Of a DNA stretch of 64,000 bases, positions 55,346-64,000 are shown piece after piece. The DNA lies in NCBI RefSeq assembly GCF_013359695.1, contig NZ_JABFMU010000025.1, positions 1 through 64,000 on the forward strand, read 5' to 3'. A model generated the notes under the pieces. The model worked only from the letters and a program-made list of their open reading frames with translations, was not told the DNA's origin and did not search any database. Source of the stretch: Pseudomonas sp. C2B4 (GTDB lineage Bacteria; Pseudomonadota; Gammaproteobacteria; Pseudomonadales; Pseudomonadaceae). Within the stretch, counting starts at the first letter, position 1. Each line of letters starts with the position of its first letter. The translations under genes and the position numbers were made by a program.

Positions 55346-56302
55346 TCAGTTTTTCAAACTGGCCTGTACCGTGGCCACACCGTCCTTGCCATCAAAACTG
55401 CTGACACCGGCCAGCCAGCGCTGCACATCCTGCGGATGCTCGCGCAGCCATTTTCTGGCGACATCCTGAGGTGTCTGGCGCTCCATGATCGGCACCATCA
55501 ACTGACTTTCCTGGGCGGCGGTGAAGGTCAGGTTTTCCAGCAGGCGATAGACGTTCGGGCAACGTTCGGCGTAGTCGGGGGCCGTCACGGAGGAAACGGT
55601 CGCCGCGCCTTCGTTCGGTCCATAGACGTCTTCACTGCCGGTCAGGTAGGCGATGTTCATGTTGATGTTCATCGGGTGCGGGGTCCAGCCGACGAACACC
55701 ACGAACTCCTTGCGGTTCACGGCCCGTTGCACGGCGGCGAGCATGCCGGCCTCACCGGACTCGATCAGTTTGAAATCCTTCAGGCCGAAATGATTGGTTT
55801 CGATCATGGTCTTGATCGTGGTGTTGGCGCCGCTGCCCGGCTCGATGCCGTAGATTTTGCCGCCGAGCTGATCCTTGAACCTGACGATGTCGGCGAAGGT
55901 TTTCAGGCCGGCAGCGGCCACATAGTCAGGGACCGCGAGGGTGGCCTGGGCGTCCGCCAGGCTTGACTTTTCCATGACTTTCACTTGATTGGCGGCCAGG
56001 AACGGGGCGATGTTTTTGTCCATCGCCGGTTTCCAGTAACCGAGGAAGATGTCCAGGCGCTTGTCGCGGATACCGGCAAAGATGATTTGCTGCACGGCGC
56101 TGGTTTGCTTGCTTTCGTAGCCGAGGCCATTGAGCAGCACATCCGCCATGCCGCTGGTGGCGATGACGTCGGTCCAGTTAACCACGCCCATGCGCACGGT
56201 TTTACAGGAAGGGTCGTCAGCAGCCAGGACGCTGGCGCTTAACAGAGCAGTACCGCAGAAGATTGTGAGACAGCGGGCGAACAGACCTTTGATGCTTGTC
56301 AT
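55346..56302 (-). CDS. Choline/betaine-type ABC substrate-binding protein (ChoX-like)
   Basis: A periplasmic OpuAC-family protein. The start is ATG 56302 (MTSIKGLFARC, 318 residues), with a signal peptide cleaved near VLAADDP. Aromatic residues likely to form a quaternary-amine cage are seen in MGVVNWTDV, FLGYWKPAM and VGWTPHPMN. No permease or ATPase gene adjoins it, so it is an orphan that could serve a Cbc-type core transporter elsewhere. It lies next to the hut cluster, but the similarity is to choline-type and not amino-acid-type proteins. Confidence 0.85.
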   Translation of the reverse strand: MTSIKGLFARCLTIFCGTALLSASVLAADDPSCKTVRMGVVNWTDVIATSGMADVLLNGLGYESKQTSAVQQIIFAGIRDKRLDIFLGYWKPAMDKNIAPFLAANQVKVMEKSSLADAQATLAVPDYVAAAGLKTFADIVRFKDQLGGKIYGIEPGSGANTTIKTMIETNHFGLKDFKLIESGEAGMLAAVQRAVNRKEFVVFVGWTPHPMNINMNIAYLTGSEDVYGPNEGAATVSSVTAPDYAERCPNVYRLLENLTFTAAQESQLMVPIMERQTPQDVARKWLREHPQDVQRWLAGVSSFDGKDGVATVQASLKN

Positions 56303-56465
56303 GGAGGGCATTCTCGTGCGGCAGCGGATTATTGTCGGATCGGTGTCTTGGTGCACCGTATCCGGAACATTACGCAGCAGACGAGCGGTAAAAGCGACCT
56401 GTGGCGACCGTGTTTTGCACGGAGGCGACTGTCAGCCCGCACAAATCTGTGGCCAAACAAAATAG

Positions 56466-56558
56466 CTGTGGGAGCGAGCCTGCTCGCGAAGGCGTATCAG
56501 CAGGCAACATCAATGCTGAATGTGAAGGCCTCTTCGCGAGCAGGCTCGCTCCCACAAG
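56466..56558. repeat. REP pair downstream of hutG
   Basis: Two inverted REP cores lie between hutG and the ChoX-like gene, 15 bases after the hutG stop. They may act as the 3' end of the hut transcript, since no classical terminator is visible there. Confidence 0.85.
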
Positions 56559-56573
56559 GGTATGCGCCAGGTT

Positions 56574-57377
56574 TTAGCGGTTGTAGTGCTTTTCGCCCCA
56601 GGCCAGCAGACCTTGCAGCAACTCCCTGAGCACCACCCGCGTTGGCTCCGCCAGATCCGCCCGATAACGGAACGGCTCGAACTCTTCCATGTAAGTGCAC
56701 TGGCCCAACTCCAGTTGCACGGCATGGATGTTTTCCGCCGGATTGCCGTAATGCCGGGTGATATGGCCGCCCTTGAAGCGTCCGTTCAGCACATGGCTGT
56801 AGTTCGGGTGCCCTGCGCAGATCGCTTCCAGTTGCGAAGCCAGCTGCGGATCGCAACTGGCGCCGTTGAAGGTGCCGAGGTTGAAATCCGGCAGCTTGCC
56901 GTCGAACAGGTGCGGGATCAGCGAGCGGATCGAGTGCGCATCGAACAGCAGCGCGTAGCCGAACTCGGCTTTAAGGCGCGCCAGTTCCTGCTGCAAGGTG
57001 CTGTGGTATGGCGTCCAGATCTGTTCCAGATAGGTCGCGCGCTCTTCCTTGGAAGGCTCCAGCCCTTCGCGGAACAACGGAACGCCGTCGAACAGCGTCG
57101 CCGGGTACAGGCCCGTGGTCGCACCGACGTACAAAGGTTTGTCGTCGGACGGACGGTTCAGGTCAATGACGAACCGCGAATACTCGGCGGCCAGGGTGCT
57201 GGCGCCCAGTTCGGCAGCGAAGTCGTACAGCTGCGGGATGTGCCAGTCGGTGTCCGGCAGGCTCTTGGCCTCAGGGATCAATCCGGCTTCGACCGCTGGC
57301 GTCAGACGCACACCGGCGTGGGGCATGCTGATCAGCAGCGGTACGCGGCCTTGTTTGAAGTTCAGAACCTTATCCAC
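56574..57377 (-). CDS. hutG: N-formylglutamate deformylase
   Basis: HutG releases formate and glutamate from N-formylglutamate, the last step of the five-step histidine route. The start is the GTG at 57377 (267 residues), with AGGAG 7 bases upstream. The family blocks are LLISMPHAGVRL, VIDLNRPSDD, LLFDAHSIRS and GGHITRHYG, with metal-binding Asp, His and Glu residues. It starts 10 bases after hutI. Confidence 0.95.
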   Translation of the reverse strand: MDKVLNFKQGRVPLLISMPHAGVRLTPAVEAGLIPEAKSLPDTDWHIPQLYDFAAELGASTLAAEYSRFVIDLNRPSDDKPLYVGATTGLYPATLFDGVPLFREGLEPSKEERATYLEQIWTPYHSTLQQELARLKAEFGYALLFDAHSIRSLIPHLFDGKLPDFNLGTFNGASCDPQLASQLEAICAGHPNYSHVLNGRFKGGHITRHYGNPAENIHAVQLELGQCTYMEEFEPFRYRADLAEPTRVVLRELLQGLLAWGEKHYNR

Positions 57378-57387
57378 AACTGCTCTC

Positions 57388-58593
57388 CTACAGGCTTGTT
57401 TCAACGCCGTGACGCACGACGCGTTTTTCCAGGTCACCGCCCAGCCAGTAAGACAGGTCGGCCGGACGATCGATTTGCCAGGCAACGAAATCCGCCACCT
57501 TGCCGGCCTCGATCGAACCGTGGGTGTCGGCCATGCCCAGCGCTGTCGCGGCATGAATCGTCGCGCCGGCCAGGGCTTCTTCCGGGGTCATGCGGAAACA
57601 GGTGCAGGCCATGTTCAGCATCAGGCGCAGTGACAGCGCCGGCGAGGTGCCGGGGTTGAGGTCGCTGGCGATGGCGATTTTCACGCCGTGCTTGCGCAGG
57701 GCTTCCATCGGCGGCAATTGGGTTTCGCGCAGGAAGTAGAACGCGCCCGGCAGCAACACGGCGACAGTGCCGGAGGCGGCCATGGCGATGGCGTCTTCTT
57801 CGGTCATGAATTCCAGATGATCGGCGGACAGGGCGTGGTAACGCGCCGCCAGGCTGGAACCGTGCAAGGACGACAACTGTTCAGCGTGCAGCTTCACCGG
57901 CAAGCCGAGTTGCTGCGCGGTGATGAATACGCGTTCGACCTGCGCAGGCGAAAACGCCAGGTATTCGCAGAACGCGTCGACCGCATCCACCAGCCCTTCG
58001 GCGGCCAGGGCCGGGAGCATTTCAGCGCAGATGTGATCGATGTAATCGTCGGCGCGATCCTTGTATTCCGGCGGCAGGGCGTGAGCGGCCAGGCAGGTGC
58101 TGCGTACGCTGATTGGCAGTTCGGCGCCGAGGCGACGGGCCACTCGCAACATCTTGCGTTCGTTGACCAGGTCGAGGCCGTAGCCGGACTTGATTTCGAT
58201 GCTGGTGACGCCGTCGCGCATCAGGCTTTTCAGGCGCTTGGCGGCGCTGGCGAACAACTCGTCTTCACTCGCGGCGCGGGTGGCGCGCACGGTACTGGCG
58301 ATGCCACCACCGGCAGCGGCGATTTCTGCGTAGCTGACGCCTTGCAGGCGCTGCTCGAACTCACCGCTGCGATTACCGCCGAACACCGTGTGGGTGTGGC
58401 AGTCGATCAGGCCCGGTGTAACCCAGGCCCCGTTCAAATCATTGACCGCCGGGTATTCGCCGGACGGCAGCTCACTGCGCGGGCCGACCCACTCGATATG
58501 CGCACCGGACGTCACGATGGCCGCGTCTTCGATGACCGAGTAAACGCCTTGCGCCATGGTTGCGACGTGGCAGTGTTGCCAGAGGGTTTTCAT
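57388..58593 (-). CDS. hutI: Imidazolonepropionase
   Basis: HutI hydrolyses imidazolonepropionate to N-formiminoglutamate. The 401-residue amidohydrolase has the metal motif [13 protein letters not shown] near 64-76. Further metal ligands are the His and Glu of [10 protein letters not shown] and SADHLEFM, and [10 protein letters not shown] holds the last Asp. The substrate segment [11 protein letters not shown] is typical. It is separated from hutH by a REP pair. Confidence 0.96.
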   Translation of the reverse strand: MKTLWQHCHVATMAQGVYSVIEDAAIVTSGAHIEWVGPRSELPSGEYPAVNDLNGAWVTPGLIDCHTHTVFGGNRSGEFEQRLQGVSYAEIAAAGGGIASTVRATRAASEDELFASAAKRLKSLMRDGVTSIEIKSGYGLDLVNERKMLRVARRLGAELPISVRSTCLAAHALPPEYKDRADDYIDHICAEMLPALAAEGLVDAVDAFCEYLAFSPAQVERVFITAQQLGLPVKLHAEQLSSLHGSSLAARYHALSADHLEFMTEEDAIAMAASGTVAVLLPGAFYFLRETQLPPMEALRKHGVKIAIASDLNPGTSPALSLRLMLNMACTCFRMTPEEALAGATIHAATALGMADTHGSIEAGKVADFVAWQIDRPADLSYWLGGDLEKRVVRHGVETSL

Positions 58594-58620
58594 CCCTTAG
58601 TCTCCACAAATTTCTAAATC

Positions 58621-58688
58621 GATTCGCGTGCAGGCTCGCTCCCACATTGAGTTGCGTACTCCTGTGGGAGCGAGCCTGCTCGCAAAGA
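58621..58688. repeat. REP pair between hutI and hutH
   Basis: Two inverted REP cores (one with TTCGCGTGCAGG) lie between hutH and hutI within the operon. Confidence 0.8.
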
Positions 58689-58693
58689 GGCCC

Positions 58694-60226
58694 TTACAGG
58701 CTAGGCAGCAACTTCGCCGTGACCAGTTCGGTCAGGCAACGGCTCGCCAACAATTCACTGGCGGCATTGATGTCCGGCGCGAAGAAACGGTCCTTCTCGT
58801 AAAACGGAACTTCCTTACGCAGAATCGCCCGTGCCTGTTCCAGTTTCGGCGAGGTCTTCAGACCATTGCGCAAATCCAGACCCTGGGCTGCCGCCAGCCA
58901 TTCCACGGCCAGAATCCCACGGGTGTTCTCAGCCATTTCCCACAGACGCTTGCCAGCGGCCGGGGCCATGGACACGTGGTCTTCCTGGTTGGCGGACGTC
59001 GGCAGGCTGTCCACCGAATGCGGATGGGACAGGGCCTTGTTTTCGCTGGCCAGGGCCGCCGCAGTCACCTGGGCGATCATGAAGCCGGAGTTCACACCGC
59101 CGTTGGCCACCAGGAACGGCGGCAGTTGCGACATGTGCTTGTCCATCATCAGCGAGATGCGGCGTTCGCTCAGGGAACCGATTTCCGCGATGGCCAGCGC
59201 CATGTTGTCGGCGGCCATGGCCACCGGCTCGGCGTGGAAGTTGCCGCCGGAAATCACGTCGCCCTCTGCGGCGAACACCAACGGGTTGTCGGAGACGGCG
59301 TTGGCTTCGATCGCCAGCACTTCAGCGGCCTGGCGGAACTGGGTCAGGCAGGCGCCCATGACTTGCGGCTGGCAGCGCAGGGAGTACGGGTCCTGGACCT
59401 TTTCGCAATTCTCGTGGGAGTCGGACACTTCACTGCGCTCACCCAGCAAATCGCGATAAGCGGCAGCGGCGTCGATCTGGCCTTTCTGGCCACGGGCGGC
59501 ATGGATGCGGGCGTCGAACGGCGAGCGCGAACCCAACACGGCTTCAACGGTCAGGCCACCGAGGGCCAGGGCTCCGGCGAACAGGTCCTCGCCTTCGAAC
59601 AGACCGCGCAGGGCGAATGCGGTGGACACCTGAGTACCGTTGAGCAGCGCCAGGCCTTCTTTTGCGGCCAGGGTCAACGGGGTCAGGCCAGCGATTTTCA
59701 GCGCTTCGGTGGCTTCCATCCACTCGCCTTTGTAGCGCGCCTTGCCTTCACCCAGCAGCACCAGCGACATGTGTGCCAATGGCGCCAGGTCGCCGGAAGC
59801 ACCGACCGAGCCTTTCAATGGGATATGCGGGTAAACCTCGGCGTTGATCAGGGCGATCAGCGCGTCGATCACCACCCGGCGAATGCCGGAGAAACCGCGG
59901 CTCAGGCTGTTGACCTTGAGCACCATGACCAGGCGCACCAATGCGTCGCTGATCGGCTCGCCGACACCGGCGGCGTGGGACAGCACCAGCGAGCGCTGCA
60001 GGTTTTCCAGGTCTTCGCTGGCAATGCGGGTCGAGGCCAGCAGGCCGAAACCGGTGTTGATGCCGTAGGCCGTGCGGTTCTCGGCGAGGATCTGTTCCAC
60101 GCAAGCGACGCTGGCTTCGATCTGAGCCGAGGCGCTGTTGTCGAGGGTCAGTTTCACCGGCTGCTGATACACATCACGCAGTTGGGCGAGGGTCAGTTGG
60201 CCGGGAATCAGGTTTAGCGCAGTCAT
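58694..60226 (-). CDS. hutH: Histidine ammonia-lyase
   Basis: HutH deaminates histidine to urocanate. The 510-residue protein has the ASG triad (143-145, [12 protein letters not shown]) that cyclises to the MIO cofactor. Tyr54 lies in YGINTGFG, His84 in LSHAAG and Asn in LLNGTQ. The [10 protein letters not shown] segment carries the active-site Tyr and Arg, and QEDHVSM holds the catalytic Glu. It is complete and should be the active lyase. Downstream are hutI and hutG, upstream the MIO-less homologue. Confidence 0.97.
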   Translation of the reverse strand: MTALNLIPGQLTLAQLRDVYQQPVKLTLDNSASAQIEASVACVEQILAENRTAYGINTGFGLLASTRIASEDLENLQRSLVLSHAAGVGEPISDALVRLVMVLKVNSLSRGFSGIRRVVIDALIALINAEVYPHIPLKGSVGASGDLAPLAHMSLVLLGEGKARYKGEWMEATEALKIAGLTPLTLAAKEGLALLNGTQVSTAFALRGLFEGEDLFAGALALGGLTVEAVLGSRSPFDARIHAARGQKGQIDAAAAYRDLLGERSEVSDSHENCEKVQDPYSLRCQPQVMGACLTQFRQAAEVLAIEANAVSDNPLVFAAEGDVISGGNFHAEPVAMAADNMALAIAEIGSLSERRISLMMDKHMSQLPPFLVANGGVNSGFMIAQVTAAALASENKALSHPHSVDSLPTSANQEDHVSMAPAAGKRLWEMAENTRGILAVEWLAAAQGLDLRNGLKTSPKLEQARAILRKEVPFYEKDRFFAPDINAASELLASRCLTELVTAKLLPSL

Positions 60227-60344
60227 TTCATTCTCCTTTTGAGAGTCTTTTATTAACTACCAGACGCTCCGGAAATATCCGTTGTCCGTCGCTTCCCCCT
60301 TTTTGAGGGGGCTGGCGCCTTGGCACGCTGGTTTTGTATGGAAA

Positions 60345-61868
60345 TCAGTTCAAATTCGGCAACGTTTTTTGCAGCAACGCAGGGTCTTTCAAAACACCGG
60401 CAGCGGCAGCAATGTCTGGCGCCAGCCAACGGTCCTGATCGTAGGCAGGAACGCGCTCACGCAGCAGGCGCCACGCCGCATCGGTACCGGCGCCGAAGCG
60501 CTGCTCTTTCAGGAACTCAAACGCCTGGGCCGCCAACAGGTACTCGATGGCGAGGATCTGCGTGCAGTTTTCCAGCGCGCGATGCAGCTTCAGCGCGGCG
60601 TTGGTACCCATGCTCAGGTGATCTTCCTGCAGGCCCGAGGTGACGTAGTTGTCGAGCACCGCCGGTTGCGCCAGCTGGCGATTTTCCGCGCACAGCGAAG
60701 CGGCAACGTATTGCACGATCATCATCCCGGAGTTCACCCCCGGGTTGGCCACCAGGAATGCTGGCAGGCCGCTGACGTGCGGGTTGATCAGGCGATCCAG
60801 GCGACGTTCGGCGATGGAGCCGATTTCCGCCATGGCGATGGCCAGCAGGTCCGCCGCCAGTGCTACCGATTGACCGTGCGGGTTGGCCTGGGACATGACG
60901 CGGAAGTTGTCCGGCGTCCCCAGCAGCAACGGGTTATCCGTGCAGCCGTTGAGTTCGGTTTCGACTTGCTTGATCGCGTGGTCAAGCTGATCACGAGCTG
61001 CACCGTGCACCTGCGGGATCGAGCGGATGCTCAACGCATCCTGGGTGCGAATGCCTTTGCTCTGGGCAATCACTTCACTGCCGTCGAGCAGCGCCCGCAG
61101 GTTGATCCCGACCTGTTGCATGCCCGGATGCGGCTTGAGCGCGATGATCTCGGCGTCGAACGCAGCGATCTGGCCACGCTGGGCCTCGAAACTCATGGCA
61201 CTGATCACGTCAGCCCACTGCAGCAGGCGCGTGGCGTCGGCAATCGCCAGGCAGCTGAGGCCGCTCATGCACGGCGTGCCGTTGACCAGGCACAGACCGT
61301 CCTTGGCGCCGAGTTGAACCGGTTGCAGGCCTTCTTCCGCCAGCGCCTGTTGCGCCGAGACGACTTGCCCGCGATAGCTGACGTTACCGACGCCCAGCAA
61401 GGCGATGCTGATGTGGGCCATGTGGGTCAGGTAGCCGACCGAACCCTGGGAAGGCACTTGCGGGGTGATGCCGCGATTGAGCAGCGCCAGCAGCGCTTCG
61501 ACCACCCGGCGATGCACACCGGATTTGCCTTGGGTGAAGTTGAGGATTGCCGCACACATGATCGCGCGGGTCTGCTCGTCGGCCAACGGTGCGCCAACGC
61601 CGCAGGCGTGACTGAGCAAAGTATTGCGCGACAGCTGGCTGAGCTGTTCGTCCTTGAGCGAAACGTTGCACAGCGCGCCCAGGCCGGTGTTCACACCATA
61701 GGCACGCTCGCCGCTGGTGACGATGCGCTGGACGATTGCCTGGGCATTGTCGATACGTGCCCAGGCCTGCGCCGACAGCTCAAGCTGTGCGCCGTGACGG
61801 GCGACTGCAACCACATCCTGCCAACGCAACGAGGCATCGGCGATAACGATTTTTTCAGCCTGGGACAT
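60345..61868 (-). CDS. Histidine ammonia-lyase homologue lacking the MIO triad
   Basis: A 507-residue member of the aromatic amino-acid lyase family, intact over its whole length. I start at the ATG at 61868 (MSQAEK), with GAGG 6 bases upstream, not the ATG four codons before. The sequence keeps YGVNTG (57-62), LSHACG (85-90), LVNGT (194-198), PQVHGA and QEDHLSM. After GSVG (142-145) the next residue is Tyr146: exactly three residues, the Ala-Ser-Gly that forms MIO, are absent. The Tyr of the YSLR motif is Leu279. It should therefore lack ordinary lyase activity. From memory, a second, non-functional hutH copy was described in the P. fluorescens SBW25 hut locus. Confidence 0.9.
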   Translation of the reverse strand: MSQAEKIVIADASLRWQDVVAVARHGAQLELSAQAWARIDNAQAIVQRIVTSGERAYGVNTGLGALCNVSLKDEQLSQLSRNTLLSHACGVGAPLADEQTRAIMCAAILNFTQGKSGVHRRVVEALLALLNRGITPQVPSQGSVGYLTHMAHISIALLGVGNVSYRGQVVSAQQALAEEGLQPVQLGAKDGLCLVNGTPCMSGLSCLAIADATRLLQWADVISAMSFEAQRGQIAAFDAEIIALKPHPGMQQVGINLRALLDGSEVIAQSKGIRTQDALSIRSIPQVHGAARDQLDHAIKQVETELNGCTDNPLLLGTPDNFRVMSQANPHGQSVALAADLLAIAMAEIGSIAERRLDRLINPHVSGLPAFLVANPGVNSGMMIVQYVAASLCAENRQLAQPAVLDNYVTSGLQEDHLSMGTNAALKLHRALENCTQILAIEYLLAAQAFEFLKEQRFGAGTDAAWRLLRERVPAYDQDRWLAPDIAAAAGVLKDPALLQKTLPNLN

Positions 61869-61917
61869 CTTCAACCTCATGCGTACAACTTGAATATTGA
61901 TGCAGCTCTACCGCCGC

Positions 61918-61986
61918 CTTCGCGAGCAGGCTCGCTCCCACAATTGGAATGCGGTTCCCTGTGGAAGCGAGCCTGCTCGCGAAGCG
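61918..61986. repeat. REP pair between hutV and the lyase homologue
   Basis: Two inverted REP cores (one with GTGGAAGCGAGCC) lie inside the hut operon between the transporter genes and the lyase genes. Confidence 0.8.
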
Positions 61987-62010
61987 GCCGGTACAAGTGC
62001 CGCAAATCTC

Positions 62011-62841
62011 TTAAACCACCGCCGCCCGCCGCTGCACGAACCGGTCGACATACTCATCCGCCGGCGAGTGCAGGATCTCCTTCGGCGTGCCGACCTGAAT
62101 CAGGCGGCCGTCCTTGAGGATCGCGATGCGGTTGCCGATGCGTACGGCCTCGTCGAGGTCGTGGGTGATGAAGACGATGGTCTTGTGCAGGGTCTTTTGC
62201 AGCTCCAGCAACTGGTCCTGCATCTCGGCGCGAATCAGCGGATCGAGGGCACTGAAGGCTTCGTCCATCAGGATGATGTCGGTGTCCGCCGCCAAGGCGC
62301 GGGCCAGGCCTACACGCTGACGCATGCCGCCCGAAAGCTGGTGCGGGTATTTGTTTTCGTAGCCCTTGAGGCCCACGGTGTTGATCCAGTGCAGTGCACG
62401 CTCGGTGCACATTTGCTTGCTCTCGCCACGCACTTTCAAGCCGTAGGCGACGTTATCCACCACGGTTTTGTGCGGCAGCAGGCCGAAGCTCTGGAACACC
62501 ATGCTGATCTTGCGCCGGCGAAATTCGCGCAGGGCTTCCATGTCGTATTGCAGGATGTCCACGCCGTCCACCAGGATCGCGCCGCTGGTCGGGTCGATCA
62601 GGCGATTGAAGTGGCGTACCAGGGTCGACTTGCCGGAACCCGACAGGCCCATGATCACGAAGATCTCGCCGCTGCCGATGCTCAGCGACAGGTCGTTCAC
62701 GCCGACCACGCAGCCGGTTTCGGCGAGCACCTGGTCCTTGGTCTTTTTCTGGCGAATCATTTCCAGCGCATCTTTGGAACGATTGCCGAAAATCTTGAAG
62801 ACGTTTTTGACTTCGATCTTGCTCACGGTTGCGTTGTTCAT
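62011..62841 (-). CDS. hutV: Histidine ABC transporter ATP-binding protein
   Basis: The 276-residue ATPase resembles ProV/glycine-betaine type importers. Features are the KIEVKNVFKIFG start, an insert with IRQKKTKDQVLAETGCVVGVND, Walker A GLSGSGKST, Q-loop VFQSFGLLPH, signature LSGGMRQRV and Walker B IILMDEAFSALD. Lacking C-terminal CBS domains, it is the short type. Its start overlaps the hutW stop by 4 bases. Assignment to histidine uptake is inferred from the hut operon. Confidence 0.9.
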   Translation of the reverse strand: MNNATVSKIEVKNVFKIFGNRSKDALEMIRQKKTKDQVLAETGCVVGVNDLSLSIGSGEIFVIMGLSGSGKSTLVRHFNRLIDPTSGAILVDGVDILQYDMEALREFRRRKISMVFQSFGLLPHKTVVDNVAYGLKVRGESKQMCTERALHWINTVGLKGYENKYPHQLSGGMRQRVGLARALAADTDIILMDEAFSALDPLIRAEMQDQLLELQKTLHKTIVFITHDLDEAVRIGNRIAILKDGRLIQVGTPKEILHSPADEYVDRFVQRRAAVV

Positions 62842-63689
62842 TTGCTCACCTCATGCCGTGCACGACCGTACGCCTGTGTAATGCGGTCGATTACCACTGC
62901 CAGAATCACGATCGCCAGACCGGCTTCCAGGCCACGTCCGACGTTGAGGGTCTGAATCCCCACCAGCACGTCTTCACCCAGGCCACGGGCACCGATCATC
63001 GAGGCGATCACCACCATCGACAGAGCCATCATGGTGGTCTGGTTGATCCCGGCCATGATGCTCGGCAGGGCCAGCGGCAGTTGCACGCCGAACAGTTGCT
63101 GCCAGCGGTTGGCACCAAAGGCGTTGATCGCTTCCATCACTTCACCGTCGACCTGGCGGATGCCCAGATCGGTCAGGCGGATCAGCGGCGGCGCGGCGTA
63201 GATCACGGTGGCGAAAATCGCCGGGACCTTGCCCAGGCCGAACAGCATCAGCACCGGGATCAGGTACACGAAGCTCGGCATGGTCTGCATGATGTCCAGC
63301 AACGGCATCAGCACCGAACGCAGGCGATTGCTGCGCGCCGAGAGAATGCCCAGCGGAATGCCGATGAGTACCGAGATGACGGTCGCCACCATCATCAGCG
63401 CCAAGGTTTGCATCAGCTTGTCCCAGAGGCCGACCGCACCCACCAGGAACAGCAAACCGACGATGACCGCCGTAGTCACCACTTTGCGGGTCGCGTGCCA
63501 GGCCACGCCGGCAACAATCGCCAGCATCAGCCACCAGGGCGCCGCGCGCAGCAGCCCTTCAAGATTGACGATGGCCCACAACAGGGTGTCGGAGATGTGC
63601 CGGAACACGTCGCCGTAGTTGGTGACCAGCGAATCGACCCAACCGTTGACCCAGTCGGCGATGGAAAAGGTAAAGCTTTCGGGAAACAT
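62838..63689 (-). CDS. hutW: Histidine ABC transporter permease
   Basis: The 283-residue membrane protein has a ProW-like layout: a hydrophilic N-terminus, two helices (about 50-90) and the BPD_transp domain with the EAA motif EAINAFGANRWQQLFGVQLP. Coupled to hutV by a 4-base overlap. It begins 70 bases after the binding-protein gene. The histidine specificity is inferred from context. Confidence 0.9.
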   Translation of the reverse strand: MFPESFTFSIADWVNGWVDSLVTNYGDVFRHISDTLLWAIVNLEGLLRAAPWWLMLAIVAGVAWHATRKVVTTAVIVGLLFLVGAVGLWDKLMQTLALMMVATVISVLIGIPLGILSARSNRLRSVLMPLLDIMQTMPSFVYLIPVLMLFGLGKVPAIFATVIYAAPPLIRLTDLGIRQVDGEVMEAINAFGANRWQQLFGVQLPLALPSIMAGINQTTMMALSMVVIASMIGARGLGEDVLVGIQTLNVGRGLEAGLAIVILAVVIDRITQAYGRARHEVSK

Positions 63690-63759
63690 AAGAGACTCTC
63701 AATCAAGGGGTTGCGATCAAGCATCCGACTGCCGTTGCCGGCAGCCGGTGAAGCTCAAC

Positions 63760-64000
63760 CTACAAGGCCGCGTCGATCTTTTTGGCTGCGTCTTCGCTCA
63801 CCCATGCGTGCCAGACTTCAGGATGTTCCTTCAGGAAGATCTTGGCCAGTTTTGGCGACTCGATTCGCTCCTTGCTCATGCGACCCAGGTTCTGGTTCAG
63901 CAGGTCGATTGGAATGTTGACCTTATCCAGGACGGCCACCAGTTCCGGCGCTTCGTCGTGGAAAGTCTTGGACAGGCCGACCTTGATGGTGACGGTCTTG
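63760..64000 (-). CDS. hutX: Histidine ABC transporter substrate-binding protein (partial)
   Basis: Only the C-terminal 79 residues lie in the window; the gene runs off the right edge. The visible part reads KTVTIKVGLSKTF, then ...LVAVLDKVNIPIDLLNQNLG and ...FLKEHPEVWHAWVSEDAAKK before the stop. This is the C-terminal lobe of an OpuAC-type periplasmic binding protein. It is the first of the hutX-hutW-hutV transporter genes seen here. Confidence 0.8.
   Translation of the reverse strand, partial: KTVTIKVGLSKTFHDEAPELVAVLDKVNIPIDLLNQNLGRMSKERIESPKLAKIFLKEHPEVWHAWVSEDAAKKIDAAL

Noticed and set aside
60345-61868. Lyase homologue as a frameshifted or truncated pseudogene.
   Set aside because: The frame is open over the full family length and conserved motifs continue to the end. 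The loss is a clean three-codon gap.
61870-61895. GCGTACAA near the start of the lyase homologue as a HutC operator.
   Set aside because: Only one half-site resembles the TGTA/TACA dyad expected for HutC, and the site is inside the operon.

Overview
The window looks like chromosomal core DNA from a Pseudomonas of the fluorescens group. The evidence is high GC content, gene order matching the conserved Pseudomonas segment from hemE to the hut locus (gltBD, aroKB, pilMNOPQ, ponA, priA, hslVU, pha, ubi, tat, opgGH, hut), and many copies of the short palindromic REP sequence (core GGGAGCGAGCCTGCTCGC) typical of that group. No rRNA, tRNA, prophage, insertion sequence or CRISPR array was seen. This is recognition from sequence and memory; no database search was run.

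Layout. 1-16 kb, almost all on the minus strand: hemE, gltBD (glutamate synthase), a DamX-like ATPase/SPOR protein, aroB, aroK, and the type IV pilus operon pilMNOPQ. Divergent from pilM is mrcA/ponA (PBP1A). 18.8-21.4 kb: maeB, a secreted nuclease, and rpmE (L31). 21.6-29.2 kb, plus strand: priA, argS, an FtsN-like SPOR protein, hslVU behind a clear RpoH-type promoter, and a DUF971 gene. 29.4-36.7 kb: the medium-chain PHA locus phaC1-phaZ-phaC2-phaD, facing phaI-phaF, plus a small PHA-granule-region protein. 36.8-42.9 kb, plus strand: ubiE-ubiJ-ubiB, hisI-hisE, tatABC-rsmE. 43-47.8 kb: an HBM-type chemoreceptor and a polar amino-acid ABC transporter. 48-54.2 kb: opgGH (osmoregulated periplasmic glucans), dtd and pip. 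54.3-56.3 kb: an HSL-family esterase and an orphan choline/betaine-type binding protein. 56.5-64 kb: the distal part of a histidine-utilization operon, hutX(partial)-hutW-hutV-[lyase homologue]-hutH-hutI-hutG.

How the genes work together. The hut block imports histidine (hutXWV) and degrades it by HutH, HutI and HutG to glutamate. The pha block stores fatty-acid-derived carbon, with PhaD as regulator and PhaF/PhaI coating the granules. ubiE/J/B serve ubiquinone synthesis. tatABC exports folded proteins.

The most unusual gene is 60345-61868, a full-length, intact member of the histidine ammonia-lyase family. It lacks exactly the Ala-Ser-Gly triad that forms the MIO cofactor, and it also lacks the conserved active-site Tyr. 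It sits directly upstream of a canonical hutH, so it is probably a pseudoenzyme or partner subunit and not a second lyase. Other points worth checking are a shared palindrome upstream of phaC1 and phaI (candidate PhaD operator), a 165-bp inverted-repeat element inside the pha operon, a terminator-like hairpin encoding the nuclease signal peptide, a long stem-loop in the opgG leader, and repeat/dyad elements upstream of gltB.
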